Assembly (NCBI GenBank): GCA_002408205.1 | Contig: DHQY01000014.1 | Span: 303,695-367,694 of the forward strand | DNA from: Bacteroidales bacterium UBA5326 | GTDB lineage: Bacteria; Bacteroidota; Bacteroidia; Bacteroidales; UBA932 | Direction of reading: 5' to 3' | DNA length: 64,000 bases | Shown here: positions 53,612 to 61,388 of the stretch, one piece after another | Layout of the letters: the number at the start of each line of letters is the position of its first letter | How positions within the stretch are numbered: position 1 is the stretch's first letter | Notes under the pieces: model-generated | What the model saw: only the letters and a program-made list of their open reading frames with translations | Database searches by the model: none | What the model was told of the DNA's origin: nothing | Made by a program: the position numbers and the translations under genes

Positions 53612-53619
53612 CAAAGGTG
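53612..53619 (-). promoter_or_regulatory. -7-like box for TonB receptor operon
   Basis: CACCTTTG on the minus strand differs from TAnnTTTG in one base. It has no TTTG -33 element; instead the repeat array begins 11 bp upstream, as in activator-dependent PhoB promoters. Confidence 0.5.
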
Positions 53620-53630
53620 ACGGCACCATG

Positions 53631-53685
53631 TTACAACACCCATACAGTCACTTTACATTTCAGTTAAAAAACGCTTACACGGAAT
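53631..53685 (-). promoter_or_regulatory. tandem 11-bp repeats, candidate OmpR/PhoB-family operator
   Basis: On the plus strand pentamers begin exactly every 11 bp: TTACA 53631, ATACA 53642, TTACA 53653, TTAAA 53664, TTACA 53675. Read towards the TonB receptor they are TGTAA-type direct repeats, comparable to the TGTCA repeats of the E. coli Pho box. They end 11 bp upstream of the receptor -7 box and about 10-16 bp from the -33 of the divergent response regulator, so they could serve both promoters. Confidence 0.7.
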
Positions 53686-53694
53686 GTAACAATG

Positions 53695-53723
53695 TTTGCT
53701 TAAGGCATAAACAATTATCTTTG
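53695..53723 (+). promoter_or_regulatory. promoter of the two-component operon
   Basis: TTTG (53695-53698), 17 nt, then TATCTTTG (53716-53723), a full -7 match. The first in-frame start codon after it is TTG 53745. Confidence 0.55.
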
Positions 53724-53744
53724 TGCCAAATAAAACTGAACATT

Positions 53745-54437
53745 TTGGAAAAGGAAGATATCAGGATTCTTGTTGTCGATGACGAGGAGTCGCTTTGTGA
53801 AATATTACAGTTTAACCTCGAAGTGGAAGGGTACACGGTAGATGTAGCTTATAGTGCCGAACAGGCAATTACACTTGACCTGTCGGGATACTCTCTTATT
53901 CTTCTGGATGTCATGATGGGACCCATGAGTGGATTCCGGATGGCCCAGCTGATGAAAAAAGACGAGAAGACGGCATCCATCCCCATCATTTTCTGTACGG
54001 CCAAGGATACCGAAGACGACACGGTTGCCGGCTTAAACCTGGGCGCCGATGACTATATTTCCAAACCCTTTTCTATCAGGGAAGTCATTGCCCGTGTCAA
54101 AAGTGTATTGCGCAGAACAGAATCGGTGCTTCATCCTGAGAGCCAGCAATTGCTCAATTATAAAGGCTTAACCATGAACCTTTCAAAAAAGAGCTGCTCC
54201 GTTGAGGGACTGGAAATTCCTCTTACTAAAAAAGAATTTGAGATCCTTGCGTTATTATTGAAGCATAAAGGCAAAATTTTTTCTCGTGAAGAGATCCTCA
54301 GTCAGGTATGGAGCGACGAAGTGATTGTGCTGGACAGGACCATAGACGTAAATATTACCCGCTTACGTAAAAAAATCGGGGTATACGGAGATCATATTGT
54401 CACACGTCTGGGCTATGGATACGGGTTTGAAGTATAA
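53745..54437 (+). CDS. OmpR/PhoB-family response regulator
   Basis: A 230-residue regulator: receiver domain with acidic pair DD (12-13), phospho-acceptor Asp about 55 (LLDVMMG) and Lys in SKPFS, then a winged-helix DNA-binding domain (about 135-230, LTKKEFEILALLLKHKGKIF and DVNITRLRKKIG). TTG 53745 is taken as start: an in-frame ATG at 53628 lies upstream of the promoter at 53695-53723 and would add residues without similarity to receivers. It is translationally coupled with the histidine kinase (23-bp overlap). Divergent from the TonB receptor operon, with the 11-bp repeats between. Confidence 0.92.
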   Translation: MEKEDIRILVVDDEESLCEILQFNLEVEGYTVDVAYSAEQAITLDLSGYSLILLDVMMGPMSGFRMAQLMKKDEKTASIPIIFCTAKDTEDDTVAGLNLGADDYISKPFSIREVIARVKSVLRRTESVLHPESQQLLNYKGLTMNLSKKSCSVEGLEIPLTKKEFEILALLLKHKGKIFSREEILSQVWSDEVIVLDRTIDVNITRLRKKIGVYGDHIVTRLGYGYGFEV

Positions 54438-55869
54438 GTTTCCTTTCCAGGTACGGCTTTTTTTGTACCTGATGCTCCTCTTTGGGCTTTTTCTGCTTTC
54501 TTTTCTCGCCTTCCAGCAACACAGGGAAAAGACGTTCAAGGCTGAAAAGGTGAATGCCCGGTTACAGATCTTTAACACACAATTGAATCCATTTATTTCG
54601 AATCCGTCAGCCATAGATTCATTGGTTCTGATGAAAAAAGAATCATTGGGCGGCGATCTGAGGATTACAATAATGGATACTTTGGGAAATGTTCTCTATG
54701 ATTCTGAGAAGACCCGGCCCCTGAATTCCTTCTCCAATCACTTGGACAGACCGGAAGTTAAGCAGGCCATGGCATCCGGAACCGGCTTTACTACCCGCCG
54801 CCTCTCTGAAACCACGGATATTGAATATTTTTATTCCGCCACACGTTATGGAAATATTATTATTCGTTCTGCCATTCCCTACTCCGTTTCACTCAGGGAA
54901 ACCCTCAGGGCCGACCGTCTGTTCCTTCTGGTCATGACAGGCATATCTCTTTTGGTAAGCGCGCTGGCGCTCATTCTGACAAGACGCCTGGGGAATAATA
55001 TTAACCGCCTGAGAAAATTTGCCCTTTTGGCAGACAAGGGAGAACCGATTGAAGATATTGGATCCTTCCCAAAAGACGAACTTGGAGAGATTTCCAATCA
55101 TATCATCAGGCTATACTCGCGTTTAAGACAAACCAAAGAGGCGCTGGAAAGCGAACACAGTATGGTTTTGCATCAGAAACAGGAACAGACGCGTCTGAAA
55201 AAACAACTCACTCAGAATATCAATCATGAATTGAAAACGCCCGTAAGCAGTATTCAGGGTTATCTGGAAACACTTGTGAACAATCCGGGAATCCCCGAAA
55301 CCAGACGCAAGGCATTTATAGAAAGCAGTTATAAACAGTCTAACCGCCTGGTACAGCTTCTGAACGATATTTCAACTATAACCCGTATGGATGAAGCCAG
55401 TGAGATCATTGAAAAATCAGAGATCAATCTGAGCGATATTATCAGAGATGTATTTGCAGACCTGGCAGGGGCATTACAGGAGAAAAAAATAAAAGCGGTA
55501 ATTGATATTCCACAGTCTCTGATTATGAATGGAAATCACAGTTTGTTGCACTCTGTATTCCGTAATCTGACAGACAATGCCATAGCTTATTCCGGTTGTG
55601 ACACTCTGTTTGTTTCGCTCAAAGAATCGGATGAAGATCATTTTCAATTTGTATACGCAGACAACGGAATAGGCATAGAGGAGGAACATTTGCCCCGGAT
55701 TTTTGAACGTTTTTACCGGGTCGATACCGGAAGAAGTCGTTTATTGGGGGGAACCGGTCTGGGACTTTCCATTGTCAAAAACGCCATCGTTCTGCACGGA
55801 GGGACCATTACAGCCGGAAAAAGGGAAGGAGGTGGTATTGAATTTTGTTTTTCCCTGAAAAGAAAATAA
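54415..55869 (+). CDS. sensor histidine kinase, PhoR-like
   Basis: A 484-residue inner-membrane kinase: membrane helix about 12-30, a periplasmic sensor of about 130 residues, a second helix about 170-190, HAMP, H-box NHELKTPVSS (His about 271), N-box NLTDNAIAY, and G boxes DNGIGI and GTGLGLSIV. The pair with the preceding regulator resembles PhoR/PhoB in layout. The signal is unknown. ATG 54415 overlaps the regulator by 23 bp. A hairpin terminator follows. Confidence 0.92.
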   Translation: MDTGLKYKFPFQVRLFLYLMLLFGLFLLSFLAFQQHREKTFKAEKVNARLQIFNTQLNPFISNPSAIDSLVLMKKESLGGDLRITIMDTLGNVLYDSEKTRPLNSFSNHLDRPEVKQAMASGTGFTTRRLSETTDIEYFYSATRYGNIIIRSAIPYSVSLRETLRADRLFLLVMTGISLLVSALALILTRRLGNNINRLRKFALLADKGEPIEDIGSFPKDELGEISNHIIRLYSRLRQTKEALESEHSMVLHQKQEQTRLKKQLTQNINHELKTPVSSIQGYLETLVNNPGIPETRRKAFIESSYKQSNRLVQLLNDISTITRMDEASEIIEKSEINLSDIIRDVFADLAGALQEKKIKAVIDIPQSLIMNGNHSLLHSVFRNLTDNAIAYSGCDTLFVSLKESDEDHFQFVYADNGIGIEEEHLPRIFERFYRVDTGRSRLLGGTGLGLSIVKNAIVLHGGTITAGKREGGGIEFCFSLKRK

Positions 55870-55895
55870 AAAAGCATACCGTAAAGTATGCTTTT
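55870..55895. terminator. bidirectional terminator, histidine kinase / ferredoxin
   Basis: AAAAGCATAC (55870-55879) and GTATGCTTTT (55886-55895) form a perfect 10-bp stem with loop CGTAAA. The T-run is longer on the minus strand (ferredoxin side). Confidence 0.85.
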
Positions 55896-55919
55896 CCAGA
55901 TCAAAATCAGATCTTCAGA

Positions 55920-56087
55920 TTATTCAGCTTCAATAGCTCCTGTAGGGCATGCTGCAGCACAGGCACCACAGTCAATGCATTCATCGGGGTTAATAACATA
56001 AATGTCACCGGCAGAAATTGCTCCCACGGGACATTCATCAATACAGGTACCGCATGCTACGCAGCTGTCAGTAATTTTGTGTGCCAT
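55920..56087 (-). CDS. 2[4Fe-4S] ferredoxin
   Basis: A 55-residue ferredoxin read from ATG 56087 to TAA 55920. Two CxxCxxCxxxCP clusters are visible: CVACGTCIDECP and CIDCGACAAACP, each typical of clostridial-type 2[4Fe-4S] ferredoxins. It carries low-potential electrons in anaerobic metabolism, for example with pyruvate:ferredoxin oxidoreductase or Rnf. It stands alone, with a possible -7 box CAAATATT (minus strand, 56095-56102, one mismatch) and a terminator downstream. Confidence 0.96.
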   Translation of the reverse strand: MAHKITDSCVACGTCIDECPVGAISAGDIYVINPDECIDCGACAAACPTGAIEAE

Positions 56088-56141
56088 GATTCATCAAATA
56101 TTTAGTAAATCCGGCGGCAAATATATGAATTAAATTCTTAC

Positions 56142-56149
56142 TACCTTTG
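56142..56149 (+). promoter_or_regulatory. -7 promoter box for DUF1573 operon
   Basis: TACCTTTG matches TAnnTTTG exactly, 23 bp before ATG 56173. Confidence 0.5.
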
Positions 56150-56172
56150 TACTCCTACAAACTTTTGTGAAA

Positions 56173-57246
56173 ATGACACTTCCATTACTTATTGCAGTAT
56201 CCTTGCTTTTCCACGGTTCACCGGCATTTCAGGAAAACACATCCGTCAGGTTCGATAAGACCGTTCATGATTTTGGAGATTTTGGCATAAACGACGGCTC
56301 ACGTTCGCATACATTCACTTTAACCAATAATTCAGATAAGCCCATAGTGATCCAAACCGTTATTTCTTCGTGCGGATGTACGGTACCGGAGTGGACAAAA
56401 GAGCCCATTCCTCCCGGAAAACAGGGAACCGTTACTGCCACGTTTCTGAATAATCAGGGTCCATACCCTTTTGATAAACTGCTGTCGGTCTATATTACCG
56501 GATATACAAACCCTTTTACGCTGCATATCCGGGGGGTTGTCCATCAAAAAGCTTTTTCCATTGAAGATACACATCCGGTATTAATGGAAACCCTGCGCCT
56601 GCGGAAAAGCGAACTGGAACTGGGACAGATTAAGCAGGGTACAGAAAAAACAGATTCCGTAGAAGTTGTTAATACCGGTAAACAACCGCTCCTGCTGAAA
56701 TTCAAAACACATGACGGGAATGTGAAAGTGTATGCGAATCCGGGGAAACTCAATCCGGGAGAAAAAGGATATATTGTCTATACCATAGACACACGCGTAA
56801 AAGAAGAATGGGGCAATGTTATCTATCCTGTTCAGGTCGTGATTAACGATAAGGTCAACCCGGTACATTCTCTTACAGTAAAGGGGTCCATTAAGATCAA
56901 CACCTCATCTATGACTCGTGAACAAAAAGAGAAAGGACCCATTCCACAGCTGGACAAAAGCGCTTATGAATTTTCTGAAAAAAAAATCGGGTCTTCTATT
57001 GAAACACGATTTTCCATGACCAATAAGGGAAAGGCACCTCTTATCATTTTTAAGGCCGACTTCAGTCATCCCGGAATAAAGGCAGAGTTTCCCACAACGG
57101 TAAACCCGGGAGAGACCGTATCAGTTTTGGTCTCCATCCCTAAAACTGATACTCCCGGGGAAGTGATCTATACCGTAAGTCTGACAACCAATGCGCCATC
57201 CAGACCGACTATTAACCTGCTGATATACGGCAAAATCATTAAATAA
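56173..57246 (+). CDS. DUF1573 domain protein
   Basis: A secreted or periplasmic protein of about 357 residues: signal peptide to about PAFQ, then two to three ASPM-SPD-2-Hydin/DUF1573-like Ig modules (about 25-125, 140-225, 255-355). The DUF1573 pattern KTVHDFGDFG with SSCGCTVPEW occurs in the first module and again without the Cys pair later. GTG 56167 two codons upstream could also start. The function of the family is unknown. It is followed 7 bp later by meaB. Confidence 0.85.
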   Translation: MTLPLLIAVSLLFHGSPAFQENTSVRFDKTVHDFGDFGINDGSRSHTFTLTNNSDKPIVIQTVISSCGCTVPEWTKEPIPPGKQGTVTATFLNNQGPYPFDKLLSVYITGYTNPFTLHIRGVVHQKAFSIEDTHPVLMETLRLRKSELELGQIKQGTEKTDSVEVVNTGKQPLLLKFKTHDGNVKVYANPGKLNPGEKGYIVYTIDTRVKEEWGNVIYPVQVVINDKVNPVHSLTVKGSIKINTSSMTREQKEKGPIPQLDKSAYEFSEKKIGSSIETRFSMTNKGKAPLIIFKADFSHPGIKAEFPTTVNPGETVSVLVSIPKTDTPGEVIYTVSLTTNAPSRPTINLLIYGKIIK

Positions 57247-57253
57247 TCCGGCT

Positions 57254-58315
57254 ATGGACTCTGCTTTGACCGTTAACGACGGTATACCCCAGCCTCCCAT
57301 AATAAATCCCAATGCCAGTAAGCTCCTGAAGAAAAGACCTGCCAGGCAACTGACTACAGGAGATTATCTGAAAGGTATTAAGGCAGGACATATTCCTACC
57401 CTGGCTCAGGCTATTACTCTTACTGAAAGCACACTCGTTGAGGACAGGGAAAAAGCGCGGGAGCTCATTACGGCCTGCCATCCCTTATCCGGGAACTCCA
57501 TACGGATAGGTATTACCGGAGTACCGGGCGTGGGAAAGAGTACCTTTATTGAAGCGTTCGGAAAATACATCATAAGGCTCGGGCACAGGCTGGCGGTTTT
57601 AGCTATTGATCCGAGCAGTGAACGCAGTAAAGGAAGCATACTGGGAGATAAGACACGTATGGAAAGCCTTGCCAACAATGAGAACGCTTTTATCAGGCCT
57701 TCTCCCAGCGGAGGTTCACTGGGAGGTGTCGCCCGGAAAACCCGCGAAGCGGTAATTCTTTGTGAAGCAGCCGGCTTTGATGTGATTTTTATTGAAACCG
57801 TTGGCGTTGGTCAGTCCGAGATCGCGGTCCATTCCATGACCGACTTTTTTCTGTTGCTTATGCTTTCCGGCGCCGGAGACGGGCTGCAGGGCATTAAACG
57901 GGGGATCATGGAGATGTCAGACCTTCTGGTGATCAACAAGGCAGATGGTAGTAACATAGAAAAAGCGACCAAGGCTCGCATCCTGTACCAGAGCGCACTT
58001 CATCTTTTTCCTCCCTCCCCTTCCGGCTGGACACCGGCTGCCCTTACAGCCTCGGCCATTGAAGAAACCGGCCTGGAAGAAATACTCGATGCTATTTTCC
58101 GCTATATGGACCTGACAAAATCCAACGGATACTTTTTCAGAAAAAGAAAAGAACAAGCCGTTTACTGGATGAAGGAAAGTATAGATGAAAGCCTGCTTTC
58201 CCGCTTTTACAATAATCCCAACGTTACAGAAGCACTTACCATTATTGAGAAACAGGTAGCTACCGGGGAAACGGATCCTTTCGAAGCCGCCGGCAGGATA
58301 CTTAACATCATATAA
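57254..58315 (+). CDS. meaB: methylmalonyl-CoA mutase-associated GTPase MeaB
   Basis: A 353-residue G3E-type GTPase that protects and loads cobalamin into methylmalonyl-CoA mutase. P-loop GVPGVGKST (about 89-97), DPSSERSKGSILGDKTRM and ETVGVGQSE (switch motifs), and NKADGSN are clear. The mutase genes are not in the window. It lies between DUF1573 and the exporter with gaps of 6-7 bp. Confidence 0.95.
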   Translation: MDSALTVNDGIPQPPIINPNASKLLKKRPARQLTTGDYLKGIKAGHIPTLAQAITLTESTLVEDREKARELITACHPLSGNSIRIGITGVPGVGKSTFIEAFGKYIIRLGHRLAVLAIDPSSERSKGSILGDKTRMESLANNENAFIRPSPSGGSLGGVARKTREAVILCEAAGFDVIFIETVGVGQSEIAVHSMTDFFLLLMLSGAGDGLQGIKRGIMEMSDLLVINKADGSNIEKATKARILYQSALHLFPPSPSGWTPAALTASAIEETGLEEILDAIFRYMDLTKSNGYFFRKRKEQAVYWMKESIDESLLSRFYNNPNVTEALTIIEKQVATGETDPFEAAGRILNII

Positions 58316-58321
58316 ACTGTT

Positions 58322-59404
58322 ATGCACTTAATTGAAGTCATCAAGAACAGCGTCCTCATTACCGGCCTGGTTATGGTGATGATGATCTTTCTTGAGTACA
58401 TAAATATTATTAGCAAGGGACATTCTCTGGAAAAACTCAGGGACCGGCCGTTCCTGCAAATTCTGATCTCTGCACTGCTAGGCCTTATTCCGGGATGTGG
58501 CGGCGGATTTATTGTAGTCAGTCTCTATGCCCATAATATGGTGTCTTTCGGGGCATTGCTGGCAATGATGATCGCCACCGTGGGAGACGAGGCATTTGTC
58601 ATGCTGGCGATGATCCCCGGTACGTCACTTTATTTATTTATGGGATTATTGATACTGGCCATCGTGTCGGGCTGGATTACAGATAAAGTGATCCGCCGGG
58701 TCCCGCGGCCTTTCGGTCCGGACCATTTTTCCATACATTCAGAGGAATTCAACGCACATGGACATATCCGTGTATGGGAAGGGATCGGGAAGAATTTTAA
58801 CCCTCCCGGCAGGCACCGAATAGTTCTGCTCCTTGGTCTGGCACTCTTTTTTGTTTGTATAGTTTTCGGGTTTCTTTCGCACGAACATATCCAGGTATCG
58901 GGACACGAACATGAACACGCCGCAGAGAGTATGTTCTCAGAAAAATGGATGAACATGATCTTTGCAGGCTTTTCCCTTGTAACGCTCGTTTTTACTTTGT
59001 TCTCATCGGATCACTTTATTGAAGAACACATCTGGAACCATATAGTCAAACACCATTTCATCAAAATATTTCTCTGGACTCTTGGCGCGTTGCTGGTCCT
59101 GGAAGTGGCCCTGCACTATGTAGACCTCCAGAGTTGGATGTACGACCGTTTTTGGCTTATGCTTCTTGTGGCGGTAATTGTAGGGCTGATTCCCGAATCG
59201 GGACCTCATATTCTTTTCATTTCGTTATACGCGACGGGGACCATTCCCCTGAGTATTTTGTTGGCAAACAGTATTGTACAGGAAGGTCACGCGGGACTGC
59301 CTCTGCTGGCAGAAACAAAAAAGGGCTTTGTTATTGCCAAAGCCCTTAAAGTAGTAATTGCCGTTATAACGGCCTACTGTATACAATTTATTTATTCATT
59401 GTAA
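58322..59404 (+). CDS. putative manganese/heavy-metal exporter (ArsP_2, DUF2899)
   Basis: A 360-residue inner membrane protein with about 10 membrane segments in two halves, each with a G(L/P)IP motif: LIPGCGGGFIVVSLYAHN and LIPESGPHILFISLYATG. The loop between carries a His-rich stretch (HEHIQVSGHEHEHAAE). This two-fold layout and the PGCGG/PESGP pair fit the ArsP_2 family, annotated as Mn or metal efflux. Its last 17 bases overlap the rho end. Confidence 0.8.
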   Translation: MHLIEVIKNSVLITGLVMVMMIFLEYINIISKGHSLEKLRDRPFLQILISALLGLIPGCGGGFIVVSLYAHNMVSFGALLAMMIATVGDEAFVMLAMIPGTSLYLFMGLLILAIVSGWITDKVIRRVPRPFGPDHFSIHSEEFNAHGHIRVWEGIGKNFNPPGRHRIVLLLGLALFFVCIVFGFLSHEHIQVSGHEHEHAAESMFSEKWMNMIFAGFSLVTLVFTLFSSDHFIEEHIWNHIVKHHFIKIFLWTLGALLVLEVALHYVDLQSWMYDRFWLMLLVAVIVGLIPESGPHILFISLYATGTIPLSILLANSIVQEGHAGLPLLAETKKGFVIAKALKVVIAVITAYCIQFIYSL

Positions 59405-61322
59405 TCAGAAATTCATCGTTGTCCTGGGTACGCAACAGGCGGTCTTTCATAAATTCCATTGCCTCGACGGAATTCATGTCGGCCAGGTAATTGCGGAGGA
59501 TCCAGATACGGTTGAGTTTGTCTTTTTCCATAAGCAGATCGTCGCGGCGTGTAGAACTGAGGGTAACATCCACAGCGGGAAACATGCGCTTATTGGACAG
59601 GCGCCGATCGAGCTGTAACTCCAGGTTGCCCGTTCCCTTGAATTCTTCAAAGATAACTTCATCCATTTTTGATCCCGTATCAATTAGGGCTGTGGCAAGG
59701 ATAGTAAGCGATCCGCCGTTCTCAATGTTCCTGGCCGCACCAAAGAAACGTTTGGGTTTCTGAAGGGCATTGGCATCCACTCCGCCGCTAAGCACTTTAC
59801 CGCTGGCCGGCTGCACGGTATTGTAGGCACGTGCAAGACGGGTAATACTATCGAGCAGGATCACAACATCGTGACCGCATTCAACCAGACGTTTAGCTTT
59901 CTCCAGAACAATGCCTGCGACCTTAACGTGACGTTCCGCCGATTCATCGAAAGTAGAAGCAATCACCTCGGCTTTAACATTCCTGGCCATGTCCGTAACC
60001 TCTTCCGGCCGTTCGTCAATAAGGAGAACTATCATGTAAACTTCCGGATGGTTGTCTGCAATGGCATTGGCAATAGACTGAAGTAACACGGTTTTGCCGG
60101 TCTTGGGCTGCGCTACAATAAGACCGCGCTGACCTTTACCTATGGGTGTAAACAAATCTACGATCCTGTTAGATAAAGTATTATGCCCGTTAGATGTAAT
60201 ATCAAATTTTTTGTCAGGGAAAAGAGGAGTGAGAAAATCAAAAGGAATCCTGTCCCGTATGAACTCCGGATCACGTCCGTTAATCTGAAGTATCTTTACC
60301 AGCGGAAAGAATTTTTCATTCTCCCGGGGGGGACGTATTTCGCCGCATACGGTATCGCCAGTCTTCAGACCATACAGTTTGATTTGTTGCTGTGAGAGGT
60401 ATATGTCGTCCGGAGAGTTCAGGTAGTTGTAGTCAGAAGAACGAAGGAAGCCATACCCGTCGGGCATCATCTCCAATACACCAATAGCCTTAACAACTCC
60501 TTCATATTCTGGCTGTTTAACAGGCGCTTTATGTTCCTGGGCCTGATGCTTCTGATGCGGAGCGGCATCGGGCGCAGTTTCCTGAGATTTTTCCTGAGAT
60601 TTCTCGGACATTTTGTTCTGTGAGCCGATTGTACGTTTGCGTTTCCCGGTAACAGGAGCTTCAGGTGCAGGAAATAGTTCGACTGATTTATCTGCTGTTT
60701 CAACGGCCCCGGTCTGTTTTTCTTCTGCCAATTCAGCTTTACCCGGAACTTTACTTTCCTGAATAACCATCACAGGAATCTTTGGTTCCCTAAGGTCCTG
60801 GGCTTCACGAACCTTTTCTGCGCTCTCTTTTTCGTCTTTCCTGGGTCTGCCCCTGCGGGATTTCTGAATTTTTTTCTCCTGCTTATCCTGAACGACAGTA
60901 ATTACCTTTGCAGCTTGCTGTGGCTGTGGTATTAGAGTAGACTGTTCTGGTTGTTTGGGTTGCAAAGGCTGTGGAGATTGAGAAGGCAGCTGTTGAGGGG
61001 GCTGCGGAGAAGATTTGTGAGGCTGAGGAGATTGCTGGGGTTGAGGGACTCTGGGAGGCTGAGGAGGTTGCTGGGGCTTTTGGCCCGTCTCCTGGCCGGA
61101 TGTACCCTGGGGTTTCCGTCCACGTTTTTTCTGTTGCTTATTCTGACCAGCCTGATTAGATGATGAACGGGCGGCGGAGGTCCCCTTTTCAGCCTGGACG
61201 TCTAGTATCTGATAAATCAGGTCGGTTTTTGCAAAAGTTTCAATTTCTTTAATTTCCAGCGATTGAGCAATCTTATGGAGGTCTTCCATTGATTTGCTGC
61301 TAAGCTCAATAATATCGTACAT
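59388..61322 (-). CDS. rho: transcription termination factor Rho with long disordered insert
   Basis: A 644-residue Rho. The N-terminal Rho_N helical domain (about 1-45) is followed by a low-complexity Pro/Gln then Lys/Glu-rich region of about 230 residues (about 48-275), then the RNA-binding cold-shock-like domain (GYGFLRSSDYNYL) and the ATPase with P-loop PKTGKT, DERPEEV and DSITRLARAYN. The insert is typical of Bacteroidota Rho; in Bacteroides thetaiotaomicron such an insert drives phase separation. It lies downstream of lptD on the same strand with its own -7 box. Confidence 0.97.
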   Translation of the reverse strand: MYDIIELSSKSMEDLHKIAQSLEIKEIETFAKTDLIYQILDVQAEKGTSAARSSSNQAGQNKQQKKRGRKPQGTSGQETGQKPQQPPQPPRVPQPQQSPQPHKSSPQPPQQLPSQSPQPLQPKQPEQSTLIPQPQQAAKVITVVQDKQEKKIQKSRRGRPRKDEKESAEKVREAQDLREPKIPVMVIQESKVPGKAELAEEKQTGAVETADKSVELFPAPEAPVTGKRKRTIGSQNKMSEKSQEKSQETAPDAAPHQKHQAQEHKAPVKQPEYEGVVKAIGVLEMMPDGYGFLRSSDYNYLNSPDDIYLSQQQIKLYGLKTGDTVCGEIRPPRENEKFFPLVKILQINGRDPEFIRDRIPFDFLTPLFPDKKFDITSNGHNTLSNRIVDLFTPIGKGQRGLIVAQPKTGKTVLLQSIANAIADNHPEVYMIVLLIDERPEEVTDMARNVKAEVIASTFDESAERHVKVAGIVLEKAKRLVECGHDVVILLDSITRLARAYNTVQPASGKVLSGGVDANALQKPKRFFGAARNIENGGSLTILATALIDTGSKMDEVIFEEFKGTGNLELQLDRRLSNKRMFPAVDVTLSSTRRDDLLMEKDKLNRIWILRNYLADMNSVEAMEFMKDRLLRTQDNDEFLITMNK

Positions 61323-61372
61323 GTAAATATGTTAAAAAGGGTTAAGGGCTACGTAATGAAGCAAAGATGTGG

Positions 61373-61380
61373 CAAATATA
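61373..61380 (-). promoter_or_regulatory. -7 promoter box for rho
   Basis: TATATTTG on the minus strand fits TAnnTTTG and lies between the lptD stop and the rho ATG, about 50 bp before the latter. Confidence 0.45.
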
Positions 61381-61388
61381 TAAAAAAT

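Noticed and set aside
60840..61160. Plus-strand Arg/Leu-rich frames opposite rho
   Set aside because: They are mirror frames of the low-complexity Pro/Gln coding region and have no start context or homology.
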